From: Chitinophaga oryzae
Lineage (GTDB): Bacteria; Bacteroidota; Bacteroidia; Chitinophagales; Chitinophagaceae
Assembly: GCF_012516375.2 (NCBI RefSeq)
Contig: NZ_CP051204.2
Location: forward strand, 1,116,001 to 1,180,000
Length of the DNA stretch: 64,000 nt
Direction of reading: 5' to 3'
Under the pieces are notes generated by a model. The model worked only from the letters and a program-made list of their open reading frames with translations. It made no database searches and had not been told where the DNA came from. The position numbers and the translations under genes were made by a program. How positions within the stretch are numbered: position 1 is the first letter of the stretch; every line of letters starts with the position of its first letter. Below, piece after piece: positions 50,888 to 59,739 of the stretch.

Positions 50888-51265
50888 TTAATACTGTCCG
50901 GTGCTCAACAGCACGAGGGTGCAGGCTTCCTGCGGCTTGATATTGTGCTGCCGCGCCAGTTCCTCCAGTTCATCGTTTTCGGTTCCGGGATTAAATATAA
51001 TGCGCCGGGGCCGCAGCTGCAGGATATAGTCATAATACTCTTTCTGCAGGAGCGGGTTCATATATAAAGTCACGGTGTCTACATTTTCCAGGGGGGGATG
51101 TGCTGTAATGATGGGCACTTCTCCGATGGCGGCGGCTCTTTTACCGATAGCGACCACCGGGTGGCCGTGAGCGGTCAGCCGGTTCACCGCCAGGTAGCTG
51201 TATCGTTCCGGATTGGGCGATGCGCCCAGCACAACTGTCAGTTTCTTATCGTTGGTGGTTTCCAT
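50888..51265 (-). CDS. CoA-binding (Rossmann) domain protein
   Basis: This 125-residue single CoA-binding domain has the start KKLTVVLGASPNPERYSYLA, then NRLTAHGHPVVAIGKRA, DTVTLYMNPLLQKEYYDYIL and IFNPGTENDELEELARQHNI. It is like the CoA-ligase N-terminal domain found as a stand-alone protein. The ligand and role are unproven. It is followed by the YkuK-like gene downstream and preceded by the epimerase, all on the minus strand. Confidence 0.85.
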   Translation of the reverse strand: METTNDKKLTVVLGASPNPERYSYLAVNRLTAHGHPVVAIGKRAAAIGEVPIITAHPPLENVDTVTLYMNPLLQKEYYDYILQLRPRRIIFNPGTENDELEELARQHNIKPQEACTLVLLSTGQY

Positions 51266-51283
51266 GTACCTAAGGTACGAATT

Positions 51284-52231
51284 TCAAAACAAGTGGTAAG
51301 CGCTTCGGGGCATATGGGCCAGGATGTCGGGGAAGGCTGTTTCCAGGACAGGGTACTGAAAAACAAAGCCTTCCTGCAGGGCACGGGTGGGCAGTACCCA
51401 CCTGCTTTTCAGCAGCAGCTCTGTTTCGGTGCCGATGAGCGCAGCGCCGATGCTCAGCAGGGGTGCCGGTGCCGGCAGTCCGAACAGATGGCCGGCAGTC
51501 TTACGGAGCAACCGCATAAAGGTGCGGTTAGGCACAGGGTGCGGGGAAGTGCAGTTATATACGCCGCTGGCATTGTCATTGTCGTACAACCAGTTGATCA
51601 TGCGGCATACATCGTTGATATGTACCCAGGTAAACATCTGCCGGCCGCTGCCCTGATGGCCGCCCAGCCCGAATTTTACAAGATTCAGGTAGGGATGCAT
51701 CACACCGCCGGGCTGCCATCCCAGGGTAACGCCTATACGCAGAATAGCTTTCCGTGTATGCTGCAGCGTTATCCCGTTAAAAGCCGCCTCCCAGCGCTTG
51801 CATACCTGCACGGAAAAGTCGTTGGCTATTTCTCCGGTAAATTCGTCCATCGGGCGGTCTTCCGCATGCCGGTAAATGGTGGCGCTGGCCGCGTTGACCC
51901 ACAGCCGCGGTGGCTTTTCCAGCGTTTGCACCACTTCGCCCAGGATAAGGGTAGCGTCTGTGCGGCTGTTAAAGATGGCCTGCCGGTTGGCGTCATTATA
52001 GCGGCAGTTGACGCTCTTGCCGGTCAGGTTGATCAGCAGATCTGCACCTTCCAACGCAACGGCCCAGTCCCCACGGGTGCGGCCGTCCCACGTCATATAC
52101 TGTACCCGGCCGCTGGCCGGCAGCGGCCGGCGGGTCAGTATCACAATATCGTTGTCTTCCCCGAAATATTCCACAAGGCCCTGCCCGATGAAACCTGTGC
52201 CGCCGGCGATGATGATGCGCTTGTTTTTCAT
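51284..52231 (-). CDS. TIGR01777-type NAD-dependent epimerase
   Basis: This 315-residue SDR-type protein has the nucleotide motif IIIAGGTGFIGQGLVEYFGE, ADLLINLTGKSVNCRYND, the WVNAASATIYRHAEDRPMDE segment, a FSVQVCKRWEAAFNG helix, and a DUF1731 tail ending PTRALQEGFVFQYP. The family is widespread and has no firmly assigned substrate. Eighteen bases separate it from the CoA-binding gene. Confidence 0.9.
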   Translation of the reverse strand: MKNKRIIIAGGTGFIGQGLVEYFGEDNDIVILTRRPLPASGRVQYMTWDGRTRGDWAVALEGADLLINLTGKSVNCRYNDANRQAIFNSRTDATLILGEVVQTLEKPPRLWVNAASATIYRHAEDRPMDEFTGEIANDFSVQVCKRWEAAFNGITLQHTRKAILRIGVTLGWQPGGVMHPYLNLVKFGLGGHQGSGRQMFTWVHINDVCRMINWLYDNDNASGVYNCTSPHPVPNRTFMRLLRKTAGHLFGLPAPAPLLSIGAALIGTETELLLKSRWVLPTRALQEGFVFQYPVLETAFPDILAHMPRSAYHLF

Positions 52232-52295
52232 TTTTTATTATTTTATAGTTCAGAACTTTCAGTAAATATTGAAATATAATAGCAAAAAAATAAGC

Positions 52296-52802
52296 CTACT
52301 TGATAAGCTTAAGCAGGCTGCTGTAAAACCAGTTCTCTTCCGATTTAATGAAAGCGCTGATGGTTTTATCGGTTTGCTGGGCAAACTTGTTGATATTGGA
52401 AATGGAATCCTTGAAAGCTTTCAGCTCTCTGTCTTTGGGATCACCCTCCGCCTGTTGCAGTTGCAACAATACTTTCATAATAGGGTCCAGCTCCCGTTTT
52501 TTCCTTTCGCGGGCAATATAAGTGGCTACTTTCCAGATATCTTTTTCCGCCACAAAAAACTCCTTGCGCTCTCCAGGGATCAGTACACGTTCCACCAGCC
52601 CCCAGTTGATCAGTTCCCGCACGTTCATATTGGTATTACCACGGGAAATATTCAACTCCGCCATAATATCATCGGCGCTCAACGGGTCAGGCATCACCAG
52701 CAATAACGCATGGATCTGGGCCATAGTGCGGTTGATACCCCATTGTGCTCCCAGTGATCCCCAGGTTTGAATAAACTGCGCTTTTGCATCCGCTAAATTC
52801 AT
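52296..52802 (-). CDS. GbsR/MarR-family transcriptional regulator
   Basis: The protein has 168 residues from ATG 52802 (MNLADAKAQFIQTWGSLGAQ). The winged HTH is MADIMAEL-like: PDPLSADDIMAELNISRGNT, then NMNVRELINWGLVERVLIPG and ERKEFFVAEKDIWKVATYI. This matches GbsR-type regulators. The C-terminal 60 residues are helical and may mediate dimer formation. A good promoter and an overlapping dyad lie just upstream, suggesting self-control. Confidence 0.87.
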   Translation of the reverse strand: MNLADAKAQFIQTWGSLGAQWGINRTMAQIHALLLVMPDPLSADDIMAELNISRGNTNMNVRELINWGLVERVLIPGERKEFFVAEKDIWKVATYIARERKKRELDPIMKVLLQLQQAEGDPKDRELKAFKDSISNINKFAQQTDKTISAFIKSEENWFYSSLLKLIK

Positions 52803-52826
52803 GTAGGTTCTGATTTTGTTGTGCGT

Positions 52827-52858
52827 CAAAAATACACCAAGTTTTTGAACTTTCAAAA
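52827..52858 (-). promoter_or_regulatory. Promoter and dyad operator of the GbsR-type gene
   Basis: In transcript sense TATTTTTG (52827-52834) is the -7 box and TTTG (52854-52857) the -33 box, with exactly 19 bases between. The perfect dyad TTTTGAA-AG-TTCAAAA (52843-52858) covers the -33 box, an ideal place for repression. Confidence 0.7.
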
Positions 52859-52989
52859 GTTTATGAAACAAAATATGTGAAACGGGTGGCGTCCCGGTTT
52901 TTCGTTGCTGGGTCCGGAGGCAGTTTGTCGGTCTGGAAGTAGCTTACAGGTTAGGGAAGTGCTGATCATGACGTGATACACTGTGCAAT

Positions 52990-53265
52990 CGGGTTGTTGG
53001 CTACCGGGAAACGGCTTATTAATCTGGAAGGCATGTTGTTGGTTACAGGAAATTGTTCTTTGATCTGAAAGCAGGTTGTTGGTTACAGGAAACTGGTTGT
53101 TGGCCTGGAGACAGGTTGCAGGTCTGAATGCAGCTTTTAGGTTAGGGAAATAGGTTGTTAGCTACCGGGAAACGGTTATTAATCTGGAAAGCATGTTGTT
53201 GGTTACAGGAAATTGTTTTTTGATCTGAAAGCAGGTGGTTGGTTACAGGTAACCTGATTGTTAAT
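52990..53265. repeat. Tandem degenerate repeat, about 161-base period
   Basis: A block beginning GTTGTTGGCTACCGGGAAAC at 52993 recurs at 53154 as GTTGTTAGCTACCGGGAAAC. Similarity covers at least 100 bases with few changes. Within each block the phrase TTGTTGGTTACAGGAAA is repeated. No ORF is convincing. It lies between the regulator and the PDH gene. Confidence 0.7.
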
Positions 53266-53360
53266 CAGGAAAGCGGGTGGCTGACCACAAGAAAATTGAA
53301 TGCTGACCATTTTACCATTTGCGGAAAAACAGCCTGAATAACATCGTTGCCCCGGGCGTG

Positions 53361-53480
53361 AGCCCGGGGAGGGGGATCAGGGGGACCAGAGGGAATCCAG
53401 AGGGAATCCAGGGGGGATCAGGGAATCCAGGGGGAACCCAGGGAAGAACCCAGAGGGGAACCAGGAAGAAACCAGGCCCT
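53361..53480 (+). repeat. G-rich short direct repeats
   Basis: About 120 bases consist of G runs of three to six spaced by ATCCA/AACCA, with the unit CAGRGGGAATC repeated several times. The frame running through it looks collagen-like only because of the repeat. It could form G-quadruplexes on the plus strand. A hairpin CCCCGGGC/GCCCGGGG precedes it. Confidence 0.65.
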
Positions 53481-53497
53481 CCTGGCCCCAAAAAACA

Positions 53498-53522
53498 AAG
53501 ACCGAAGCATTGCTTCGGTCTT
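53498..53522 (-). terminator. Terminator after PDH E2
   Basis: AAGACCGAAGC pairs with GCTTCGGTCTT around a 3-base loop. In minus sense it is followed by TGTTTTTTGG. It lies 35 bases after the stop codon of the E2 gene. Confidence 0.85.
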
Positions 53523-53557
53523 CATTTATATTCATAATAAACAAATGCTGTCGGGAA

Positions 53558-55189
53558 CTACACCAGCATGGTTACCGGATTTTCCAGGTAAGTCTTCAGG
53601 GTAGCGAGGAAACGGGCGCCTACGGCTCCGTCCACGCTTCTGTGGTCGCAGCTGAGGGTCAGTTTCATGATATTGGCGATTTTCACCTGGCCTTTTTCCA
53701 CGATAGCGGTTTCTTTAATGCCGCCTACAGCGAGGATAGCAGAATCCGGCGGGTTGATGATGGCAGTGAACTCGTCGATGCCCAGCATACCCAGGTTGGA
53801 AACGGTGAAAGTGTTACCGGTAAAGTCCTGTGGCTGCAGTTTTTTGTTTTTGGCTTTGTCGTACAGGCCTTTGGCTTCACCGGCGATCTGGCTCAGTGTT
53901 TTCTGGTCTGCAAAACGGATAACCGGTACAATCAGGCCGTCTTCGATCGCTACGGCGGAACCGATATGTACGTGCTGGTTGTGACGGATAAAGTCGCCCA
54001 TCCAGCTGCTGTTGACATCCGGATGCTGACGCAGTGCCAGGGCGCAGGCCTTGATCACCATGTCGTTGAAGGAGATTTTCACCGGAGACACCTCGTTAAT
54101 TGCTTTACGGGCATCCATGGCTTTATCCATATTCACATCTATTTTCAGGTAGAAGTGAGGCGCAGTGAATTTGCTTTCGCTCAGGCGTTTGGCGATCACT
54201 TTACGCATCTGTGTGAGCGGCGTATCGGTGTAACCTTCCTGGCCGGCAGGTACGAAAGCAGGTGCTGATGGGGCAGCAGCGCCGGTTTTGGCGGCGGGGG
54301 CTGCAGCCGGTACGAAGTTGTCCACATCTTTTTTCACGATACGGCCGTTGTCGCCGGAACCGGCAACCTGGTTGATATCGATACCTTTTTCGGCAGCCAG
54401 CTTACGTGCCAGCGGAGATGCTTTCACGCGGCCATCGGAAGAAGCGGCGGCAGCGGGCGCTTCGGCAGGTGCAGCGGCGCTGGTGGCAGCGGGAGCAGCG
54501 GCTTCAGCCGGAGCTGCTTTGGCAGGAGCAGCGTTCTCGCCCGCCAGGATTGCGTCCACATTAGTGCCCGGTTTACCCACGATAGCGATAATGCCGTTTA
54601 CCTTGGCGGCTTCTCCTTCTTTTACGCCAACATACAGCAGTGTACCATCCGCATAACCCACCACTTCCATGGTAGCCTTGTCGGTTTCTACTTCTGCCAG
54701 TACGTCGTCACTTTTTACTACGTCGCCTACTTTTTTATTCCAGGCAACTATCTTTCCTTCTGTCATCGTATCGCTCAGCAGCGGCATACGGATAACAGAC
54801 GCGTTTTTCAGTGCTTCTTTTAATGCAGCATCATCAGCAGCAGGCGCGGCGGCGGCCGGTGCAGCTTGTGGTGCCGGTGCAGCGGCTTGCTGGGCAGGTG
54901 CCGCAGCTGTATCGCCGGAATTTCCTTCCAGCAAAGGCTTATAATCTTCGCCTGGTTTACCAACAATGGCAATAATACCATTCACTTTGGCTGCTTTGCC
55001 TTTTTCCACACCAATGTACAGTAACGTGCCCTCTACGTAGCCTATTACTTCCATCGTCGCCTTGTCCGTCTCCACTTCAGCAATAACATCGTCTGCCTTT
55101 ACTTGATCGCCCACCTTTTTATGCCATTCCGCAATCACCCCTTCCGTCATCGTATCACTCAGGAGGGGCATTCTGATAACTTCTGCCAT
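53558..55189 (-). CDS. pdhC: Pyruvate dehydrogenase complex E2 (dihydrolipoyl acetyltransferase)
   Basis: This 543-residue protein has two lipoyl domains, each with the VETDKATMEV lipoylation site (about 45 and 175). Ala/Pro linkers join them to a peripheral-subunit-binding domain (KASPLARKLAAEKGIDINQV, then GSGDNGRIVKKDV). The acetyltransferase core ends with the catalytic SCDHRSVDGAVGARFL. It transfers the acetyl group from lipoyl to CoA at the core of the complex. E1 and E3 are not in the window. The duplicated lipoyl domain is common for E2 proteins. Confidence 0.95.
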   Translation of the reverse strand: MAEVIRMPLLSDTMTEGVIAEWHKKVGDQVKADDVIAEVETDKATMEVIGYVEGTLLYIGVEKGKAAKVNGIIAIVGKPGEDYKPLLEGNSGDTAAAPAQQAAAPAPQAAPAAAAPAADDAALKEALKNASVIRMPLLSDTMTEGKIVAWNKKVGDVVKSDDVLAEVETDKATMEVVGYADGTLLYVGVKEGEAAKVNGIIAIVGKPGTNVDAILAGENAAPAKAAPAEAAAPAATSAAAPAEAPAAAASSDGRVKASPLARKLAAEKGIDINQVAGSGDNGRIVKKDVDNFVPAAAPAAKTGAAAPSAPAFVPAGQEGYTDTPLTQMRKVIAKRLSESKFTAPHFYLKIDVNMDKAMDARKAINEVSPVKISFNDMVIKACALALRQHPDVNSSWMGDFIRHNQHVHIGSAVAIEDGLIVPVIRFADQKTLSQIAGEAKGLYDKAKNKKLQPQDFTGNTFTVSNLGMLGIDEFTAIINPPDSAILAVGGIKETAIVEKGQVKIANIMKLTLSCDHRSVDGAVGARFLATLKTYLENPVTMLV

Positions 55190-55211
55190 AGTGTTTATTA
55201 AAAATTTTGCT

Positions 55212-55243
55212 CAAACCTACATGTTTTTGCGCAAAAACGCAAA
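55212..55243 (-). promoter_or_regulatory. Promoter of the PDH E2 gene
   Basis: In transcript sense TAGGTTTG (55212-55219) is the -7 box and TTTG (55240-55243) the -33 box, with a 20-base spacer. The ATG lies 22 bases downstream of the -7 box. Confidence 0.6.
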
Positions 55244-55306
55244 GAAGGAATGCTAATCGGTTTAAAAATGTCTAATGATCGTTAAGATATAATAAGTAAA
55301 ACGCAA

Positions 55307-57325
55307 TTAAAAATCCAGCTCCATATTAAGCCGGTCTTTTAACTCTTTTACCAGCGGATATTTCTCCGACATATGCTGGAATTGTTCCCTGCTGGAGAGC
55401 GGTGCCGGTCCCAGGTCCTGTACCTGCTGGCTCTCGTCCAGCTGAAGGGTCAGCACAAGGGTCGGATTATTGAATTTCTGCTTGAAAAACTCGGAAATCG
55501 CCATTTTCTCCTCTTCCATAAACCGGTGCTGCACAATGTTGCGGCTCACAATACCTATCTCGGTCGCACCCAGCAATTTCAACACTGCCAGCGCCAGGTT
55601 GCTCACCACGGTCATTTTGTTGGCCTGGCGGAACCGGTCAATGAACTCCTCCCAGTAAACTTCCAGGGCGCCTGCTGTCAGCGGAATGCTCTGTACCTGC
55701 GCATTCGTCTGCTGTTTGGCGGCCAGCGCTTCTTTCATCGCTGCCAGCCCGGTCAGCTTGCTGGCCGGCGCGGCTGGTTTGGCGGCTGTGGCGGCGCCAG
55801 CCTGACTGCCGGTGGCATATGCCGTCGCCTGTGTGTTTGGCGTGGCCACGGGCGCAGCGCCAGCGGCTGCCGGAGCAGGACGGGCAGGTGCGGCCGTGTT
55901 ATCAGAAATAGGAGTACTGCTGGCAGATGCGCCGTTGGCCGGATGCCCGGCAGGCGCTCCGGTATTCATCCCGGCAGCGGCGGTGTTGGCTGCCTGGCCG
56001 GGATTGCCCGCGGCCGGCGCTGGCGCCTGGGCCTGAACAGCAGCTGCAGGAGTGCTGTCTACAGTCAGCCGCGCCGTTTCGGGCGATTGGGCCGCTATAC
56101 TGGCAGTGGTAGCCGGTTTGGCGGCCACGGGCTGCGGGCCCGGGGCTCTTAACCGCTGTGGTGGCGTACCGTCAGCTACCAGCTTTTTTTTTAATACCTC
56201 TCCGTTGTTATCGTCACTCACAAGGCTGACAGCCTGCTGCAGGTAACAAAGCTTGATCAGCGCCATCTCCACATGCAGGCGTTTGTTGCGGGCCAACCGG
56301 TAGTTGATCTCCGTCTCATTGAGCAGGTGAAGGGCGGTAATCAGGTAAGCCGGGCTGATTTTACCGGATAATTGTTTATACCGGTCTTTCAGGTTGCCGG
56401 ACACTTCTACCAGGTGAAAAGCTTTCTCCTCCTTACTGAGCAACAGGTTGCGCAGGAATTCGGCCCAGCCGTTCAGGAAGTTGTCCCCCTCAAACCCTTT
56501 CTGTAAAATTTCATCAAATATTAACAGCGCGGTAGACACGTCCTGCTGTAACACGGTGTCCATGATCCGGAAGAAATAATCGTAATCCAGGATGTTCAGG
56601 TGCTCCAGCGTATTCTGATAGGTAAGGTGCCCGCTGGTAAAACTCACGATTTTGTCCAGCGTGCTCAGCGAATCGCGCATGCAGCCGTCCGTCTTCTGGG
56701 CTACCAGGTGAAGGGCGTCGGCATCTGCCTGGATATGCTCTTTCTCACAGATCTCTTTCAGGTGGTCTACCGTATCCTGTATGGTAATACGTTTAAAGTC
56801 AAATATCTGGCACCGGCTGAGAATCGTCGGTAATATCTTGTGCTTCTCCGTGGTGGCCAGGATAAAGATCGCATAGGAAGGCGGCTCCTCCAGCGTTTTC
56901 AGGAACGCATTGAAGGCAGATGAACTCAGCATGTGCACCTCATCTATGATATAGATCTTGTATTTGCCGGCCTGTGGCGAAAAACGGACCTGCTCCACCA
57001 ACGTCCGGATATCGTCTACCGAGTTGTTGGAAGCGGCATCCAGCTCATGGATGTTGAAGGAACTGCCCTCGTTGAAGGATTTACAGGAATGACATTCATT
57101 ACAGGCTTCCCCGTCCGGCTGGAGGTTCTCACAGTTAATGGTTTTAGCCAGAATACGGGCACAGGTGGTTTTCCCTACTCCGCGTGGCCCGCAGAACAGG
57201 AAAGCGTGCGCCAGCTGATTATTGCGGATGGCATTCTTGAGCGTGGTGGTGATATGTGCTTGTCCTACAACTGTTGAAAAGTTCTGTGGACGGTATTTAC
57301 GGGCTGAAACGATAAAATTCTCCAT
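55307..57325 (-). CDS. dnaX: DNA polymerase III subunit gamma/tau
   Basis: This 672-residue clamp-loader ATPase starts MENFIVSARKYRPQNFSTVV. It has Walker A FCGPRGVGKTTCARIL, a four-Cys zinc module (CENLQPDGEACNECHSC), Walker B IYIIDEVHML and sensor ILATTEKHKILPTILSRC. Residues 385-540 are a low-complexity Ala/Pro/Thr linker, longer than usual. A C-terminal tau-like domain follows (LEVYWEEFIDRFRQANKMTV). It loads the sliding clamp and ties the polymerase to the replisome. Confidence 0.95.
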   Translation of the reverse strand: MENFIVSARKYRPQNFSTVVGQAHITTTLKNAIRNNQLAHAFLFCGPRGVGKTTCARILAKTINCENLQPDGEACNECHSCKSFNEGSSFNIHELDAASNNSVDDIRTLVEQVRFSPQAGKYKIYIIDEVHMLSSSAFNAFLKTLEEPPSYAIFILATTEKHKILPTILSRCQIFDFKRITIQDTVDHLKEICEKEHIQADADALHLVAQKTDGCMRDSLSTLDKIVSFTSGHLTYQNTLEHLNILDYDYFFRIMDTVLQQDVSTALLIFDEILQKGFEGDNFLNGWAEFLRNLLLSKEEKAFHLVEVSGNLKDRYKQLSGKISPAYLITALHLLNETEINYRLARNKRLHVEMALIKLCYLQQAVSLVSDDNNGEVLKKKLVADGTPPQRLRAPGPQPVAAKPATTASIAAQSPETARLTVDSTPAAAVQAQAPAPAAGNPGQAANTAAAGMNTGAPAGHPANGASASSTPISDNTAAPARPAPAAAGAAPVATPNTQATAYATGSQAGAATAAKPAAPASKLTGLAAMKEALAAKQQTNAQVQSIPLTAGALEVYWEEFIDRFRQANKMTVVSNLALAVLKLLGATEIGIVSRNIVQHRFMEEEKMAISEFFKQKFNNPTLVLTLQLDESQQVQDLGPAPLSSREQFQHMSEKYPLVKELKDRLNMELDF

Positions 57326-57408
57326 ATGACTGCAACGCTTTCGCGAGCGTCGAAAATACGCACAAATTCAGTAAGAGAAAAATAGAAGCCACCAGTGCGG
57401 CTTTTGAC

Positions 57409-59517
57409 TCAGCCTTCGGGCTCCATGGTCAGCAAAAACTCCAGGAAGGATTTGCGCAGCAGGATATTGCTGTTATTGTACTGCTCCATCACTGTGGAAA
57501 TGATCTCGTGCAACTCCTGCAAGGCCACATAATCCGGTACCTGGTCCTGCATAAAAATACAGTCCTGCGCGGCAAACCGTTGTACTTTATCATACACTTC
57601 CGGGGAAAGGCAACTGGTATACCCGGGTGAGGTGGTGACCTCATGCAGCAACCGCCGGAATTTCCAGCACTCGGCCCGCAGCTCTTCCATCCACGGCTCC
57701 AGCATGGCAATGGCGTCATGCCCGGTATTGAAAACCTGGCTGATAGCATGGATAACCCTGATCACCTGGTCGTTCAACCGGTTGGCAAACTCCTGGTGTA
57801 TCAGTATCTGCTGGTACCGGGTGATCAGCAGGCGCACTGCCTCCGGCCCCTTTTCCTGCGCCCGCTGGTAGTGATAGGAATACGCCAGCTGGTCGTGTTG
57901 CTGCAGCCAGCGCTGTTCTTCCGCTACCTGTCCGGCCAGTTTCCGGGCCAGCTCCCGGGCGTCGGAAGCTTTCTGCGGCTGCCCGTCAAACTCAAAGACA
58001 CGGGTCTGAAACTGCCCCGTGGCAATGGCCTGCAATGTTTCTACGTCCTGCTTGTCGCGGTAATAACTCCTGATCCGCCATACCACGTCCGGATGATACA
58101 GCTGCGCCATACCGGTAACGCCGGTGACAGACAGGGCCCGCTCACCTTCCGTAGTAACAGCAGTAAACGCGCGGTTATCATAATAATCATGGAACGCGGC
58201 AGGATATTCGTACAGGCGGTGCCGGCGGGTGATCGCCGCCACAAACTCGGCAGGACTGATCATGTCGCCGCTGCATCCCGGCGACAACACATCGTATACC
58301 TGCCGGGTGCTTTGTTCCTGTAACAGCTCAGGGTTGTTGAACAATTGCCATGCGCTGGCGGTAACCTGCGCGCAACGGATACCGGCAGCGAGATAACGCT
58401 GCTCCCGGTCTTCCCGCGTAGGATGTGTGGTCCATTGTTCCCGCAGCTGTACCCTGCTTTTCAGAAAAGTGTGGAAATAACTGTCGGGTATCAGGGGCAG
58501 CCCCGCCGTGTCGGTCTCCAGGAGGTTCTGCCGGGCATAATAATCGATGACGGCACGGTGAACATGGAAGATATTCCTGAAGCGCTGCCCGCCGGTTTCC
58601 AGGTCAGACAGCTTATGCATACAGTGGTCCAGGCAATAAGTGCCCATCTCCACCCGGCGACCGCCACTCACAGCGGCTTCGGTGCCTGCCAGCGATACCG
58701 CCAGCGCATCTGCCTGAAATTCCATTTCCCGGCTCAGCTCAAGATATTGCCGGTTGATAAGCCGGTAAACTTTACGAAGCAAAAACAGGATGCTGTTGAC
58801 CACCATGGTGGTCACATGAGCGAGAAATCCTGCCAGGCCGCCATTACTGCTCCATCGCATGGCGAGATCGTTCCAGCTGTCGTTCTCATACAGCATATTA
58901 TACAGGATTTTATTCCACATATAAGCATAGCTGCCGAATTTCATGCTCCGCCTGGAGAAATGTGCAAACTCCTGCGCCAGCACCATTTTAAACTCGCTGA
59001 TATTGACACTGTTCACCAGCCCCAGCCCGATTTCCAGGTTCATCCGTGCGGGCCATAGCAAATTAAAAAAGCTGGCGTTGTAAAAAACAGAAACATTTAC
59101 CTCGGGCACCACAAACACTTTCTCCGGAAAACGGATACGGGTTTCCTGTACCAGCTTCGAGATAAAATCAAATAACCGGGGATGATCGTCAGCATCGATA
59201 GGGGCACGATAAGGATTTACCGGCGGGCGCCGGTAAAAGAGAAACCGGACCAGCAAAAACAGTATCAGGCCGCCCAGTATGATCAATACAGGGCCGGCAA
59301 TAAACGTAAAGATACCGGGATAATATCCGGTAAGGGCTATACCGGCTGTAACAAAAGCTGCGCCCAGCGCTACGGCTGTCAACAATACCAATGCGTACAA
59401 CAGAAAAAAGAGCAATATAAATCCAATCACTTTTACTATCTGTAGCCTAAACGCTGCCGTGGGTTGAAAGACCGCGGGATCTTTAATCCCTGGACTTGCA
59501 GGATATAAGTTGGTCAT
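57409..59517 (-). CDS. M48-like membrane protein with altered zinc motif
   Basis: This 702-residue protein has two strong membrane segments (about 27-62 and 68-95), then an M48-type region (PRLFDFISKLVQETRIRFPE, VFVVPEVNVSVFYNASFF). The expected HExxH reads QEFAH at 182-186 (MVLAQEFAHFSRRSMKFGSY), so the first zinc-binding His is Gln. The third-ligand region EMEFQADALAVSLAG is kept. The C-terminal 300 residues are helical. It may be inactive or bind metal differently. The codon CAG at 58972-58974 is one base from His. Confidence 0.82.
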   Translation of the reverse strand: MTNLYPASPGIKDPAVFQPTAAFRLQIVKVIGFILLFFLLYALVLLTAVALGAAFVTAGIALTGYYPGIFTFIAGPVLIILGGLILFLLVRFLFYRRPPVNPYRAPIDADDHPRLFDFISKLVQETRIRFPEKVFVVPEVNVSVFYNASFFNLLWPARMNLEIGLGLVNSVNISEFKMVLAQEFAHFSRRSMKFGSYAYMWNKILYNMLYENDSWNDLAMRWSSNGGLAGFLAHVTTMVVNSILFLLRKVYRLINRQYLELSREMEFQADALAVSLAGTEAAVSGGRRVEMGTYCLDHCMHKLSDLETGGQRFRNIFHVHRAVIDYYARQNLLETDTAGLPLIPDSYFHTFLKSRVQLREQWTTHPTREDREQRYLAAGIRCAQVTASAWQLFNNPELLQEQSTRQVYDVLSPGCSGDMISPAEFVAAITRRHRLYEYPAAFHDYYDNRAFTAVTTEGERALSVTGVTGMAQLYHPDVVWRIRSYYRDKQDVETLQAIATGQFQTRVFEFDGQPQKASDARELARKLAGQVAEEQRWLQQHDQLAYSYHYQRAQEKGPEAVRLLITRYQQILIHQEFANRLNDQVIRVIHAISQVFNTGHDAIAMLEPWMEELRAECWKFRRLLHEVTTSPGYTSCLSPEVYDKVQRFAAQDCIFMQDQVPDYVALQELHEIISTVMEQYNNSNILLRKSFLEFLLTMEPEG

Positions 59518-59696
59518 AACAAAACATCAGGTTAAATACGATAGTCGCTGCAAAAGGGATTTAAATATAACCAATATTCAGGGATTTATTGCCGGTGGCG
59601 GCGGTGCCGGATATTGATATGATGTTTCCGGAAGGGGTGCTGTGGCGGGGAAGGAGGCGAAAGAGAAATGTAAAGTTGTCATGCGGGGGCTAAAAA

Positions 59697-59724
59697 AGCC
59701 CGGCGCTTTTTTGGCTGCCGGGCT
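59697..59724 (-). terminator. Terminator after the acyltransferase-like gene
   Basis: AGCCCGGC pairs with GCCGGGCT; in minus sense TTTTTTAG follows. It starts 16 bases after the stop codon at 59740. Confidence 0.85.
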
Positions 59725-59739
59725 ATATCGTTTAGCACA

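Noticed and set aside
52990..53265. CRISPR array in the TTGTTGGTTACAGGAAA repeats
   Set aside because: Spacing is irregular, the spacers are themselves repeated and the units are degenerate; no cas genes nearby.
53319..53537. Collagen-like ORF (GxP-rich, 72 codons)
   Set aside because: It is a translation of the G-rich repeat tract and runs into the PDH terminator; no start signal and no family match.
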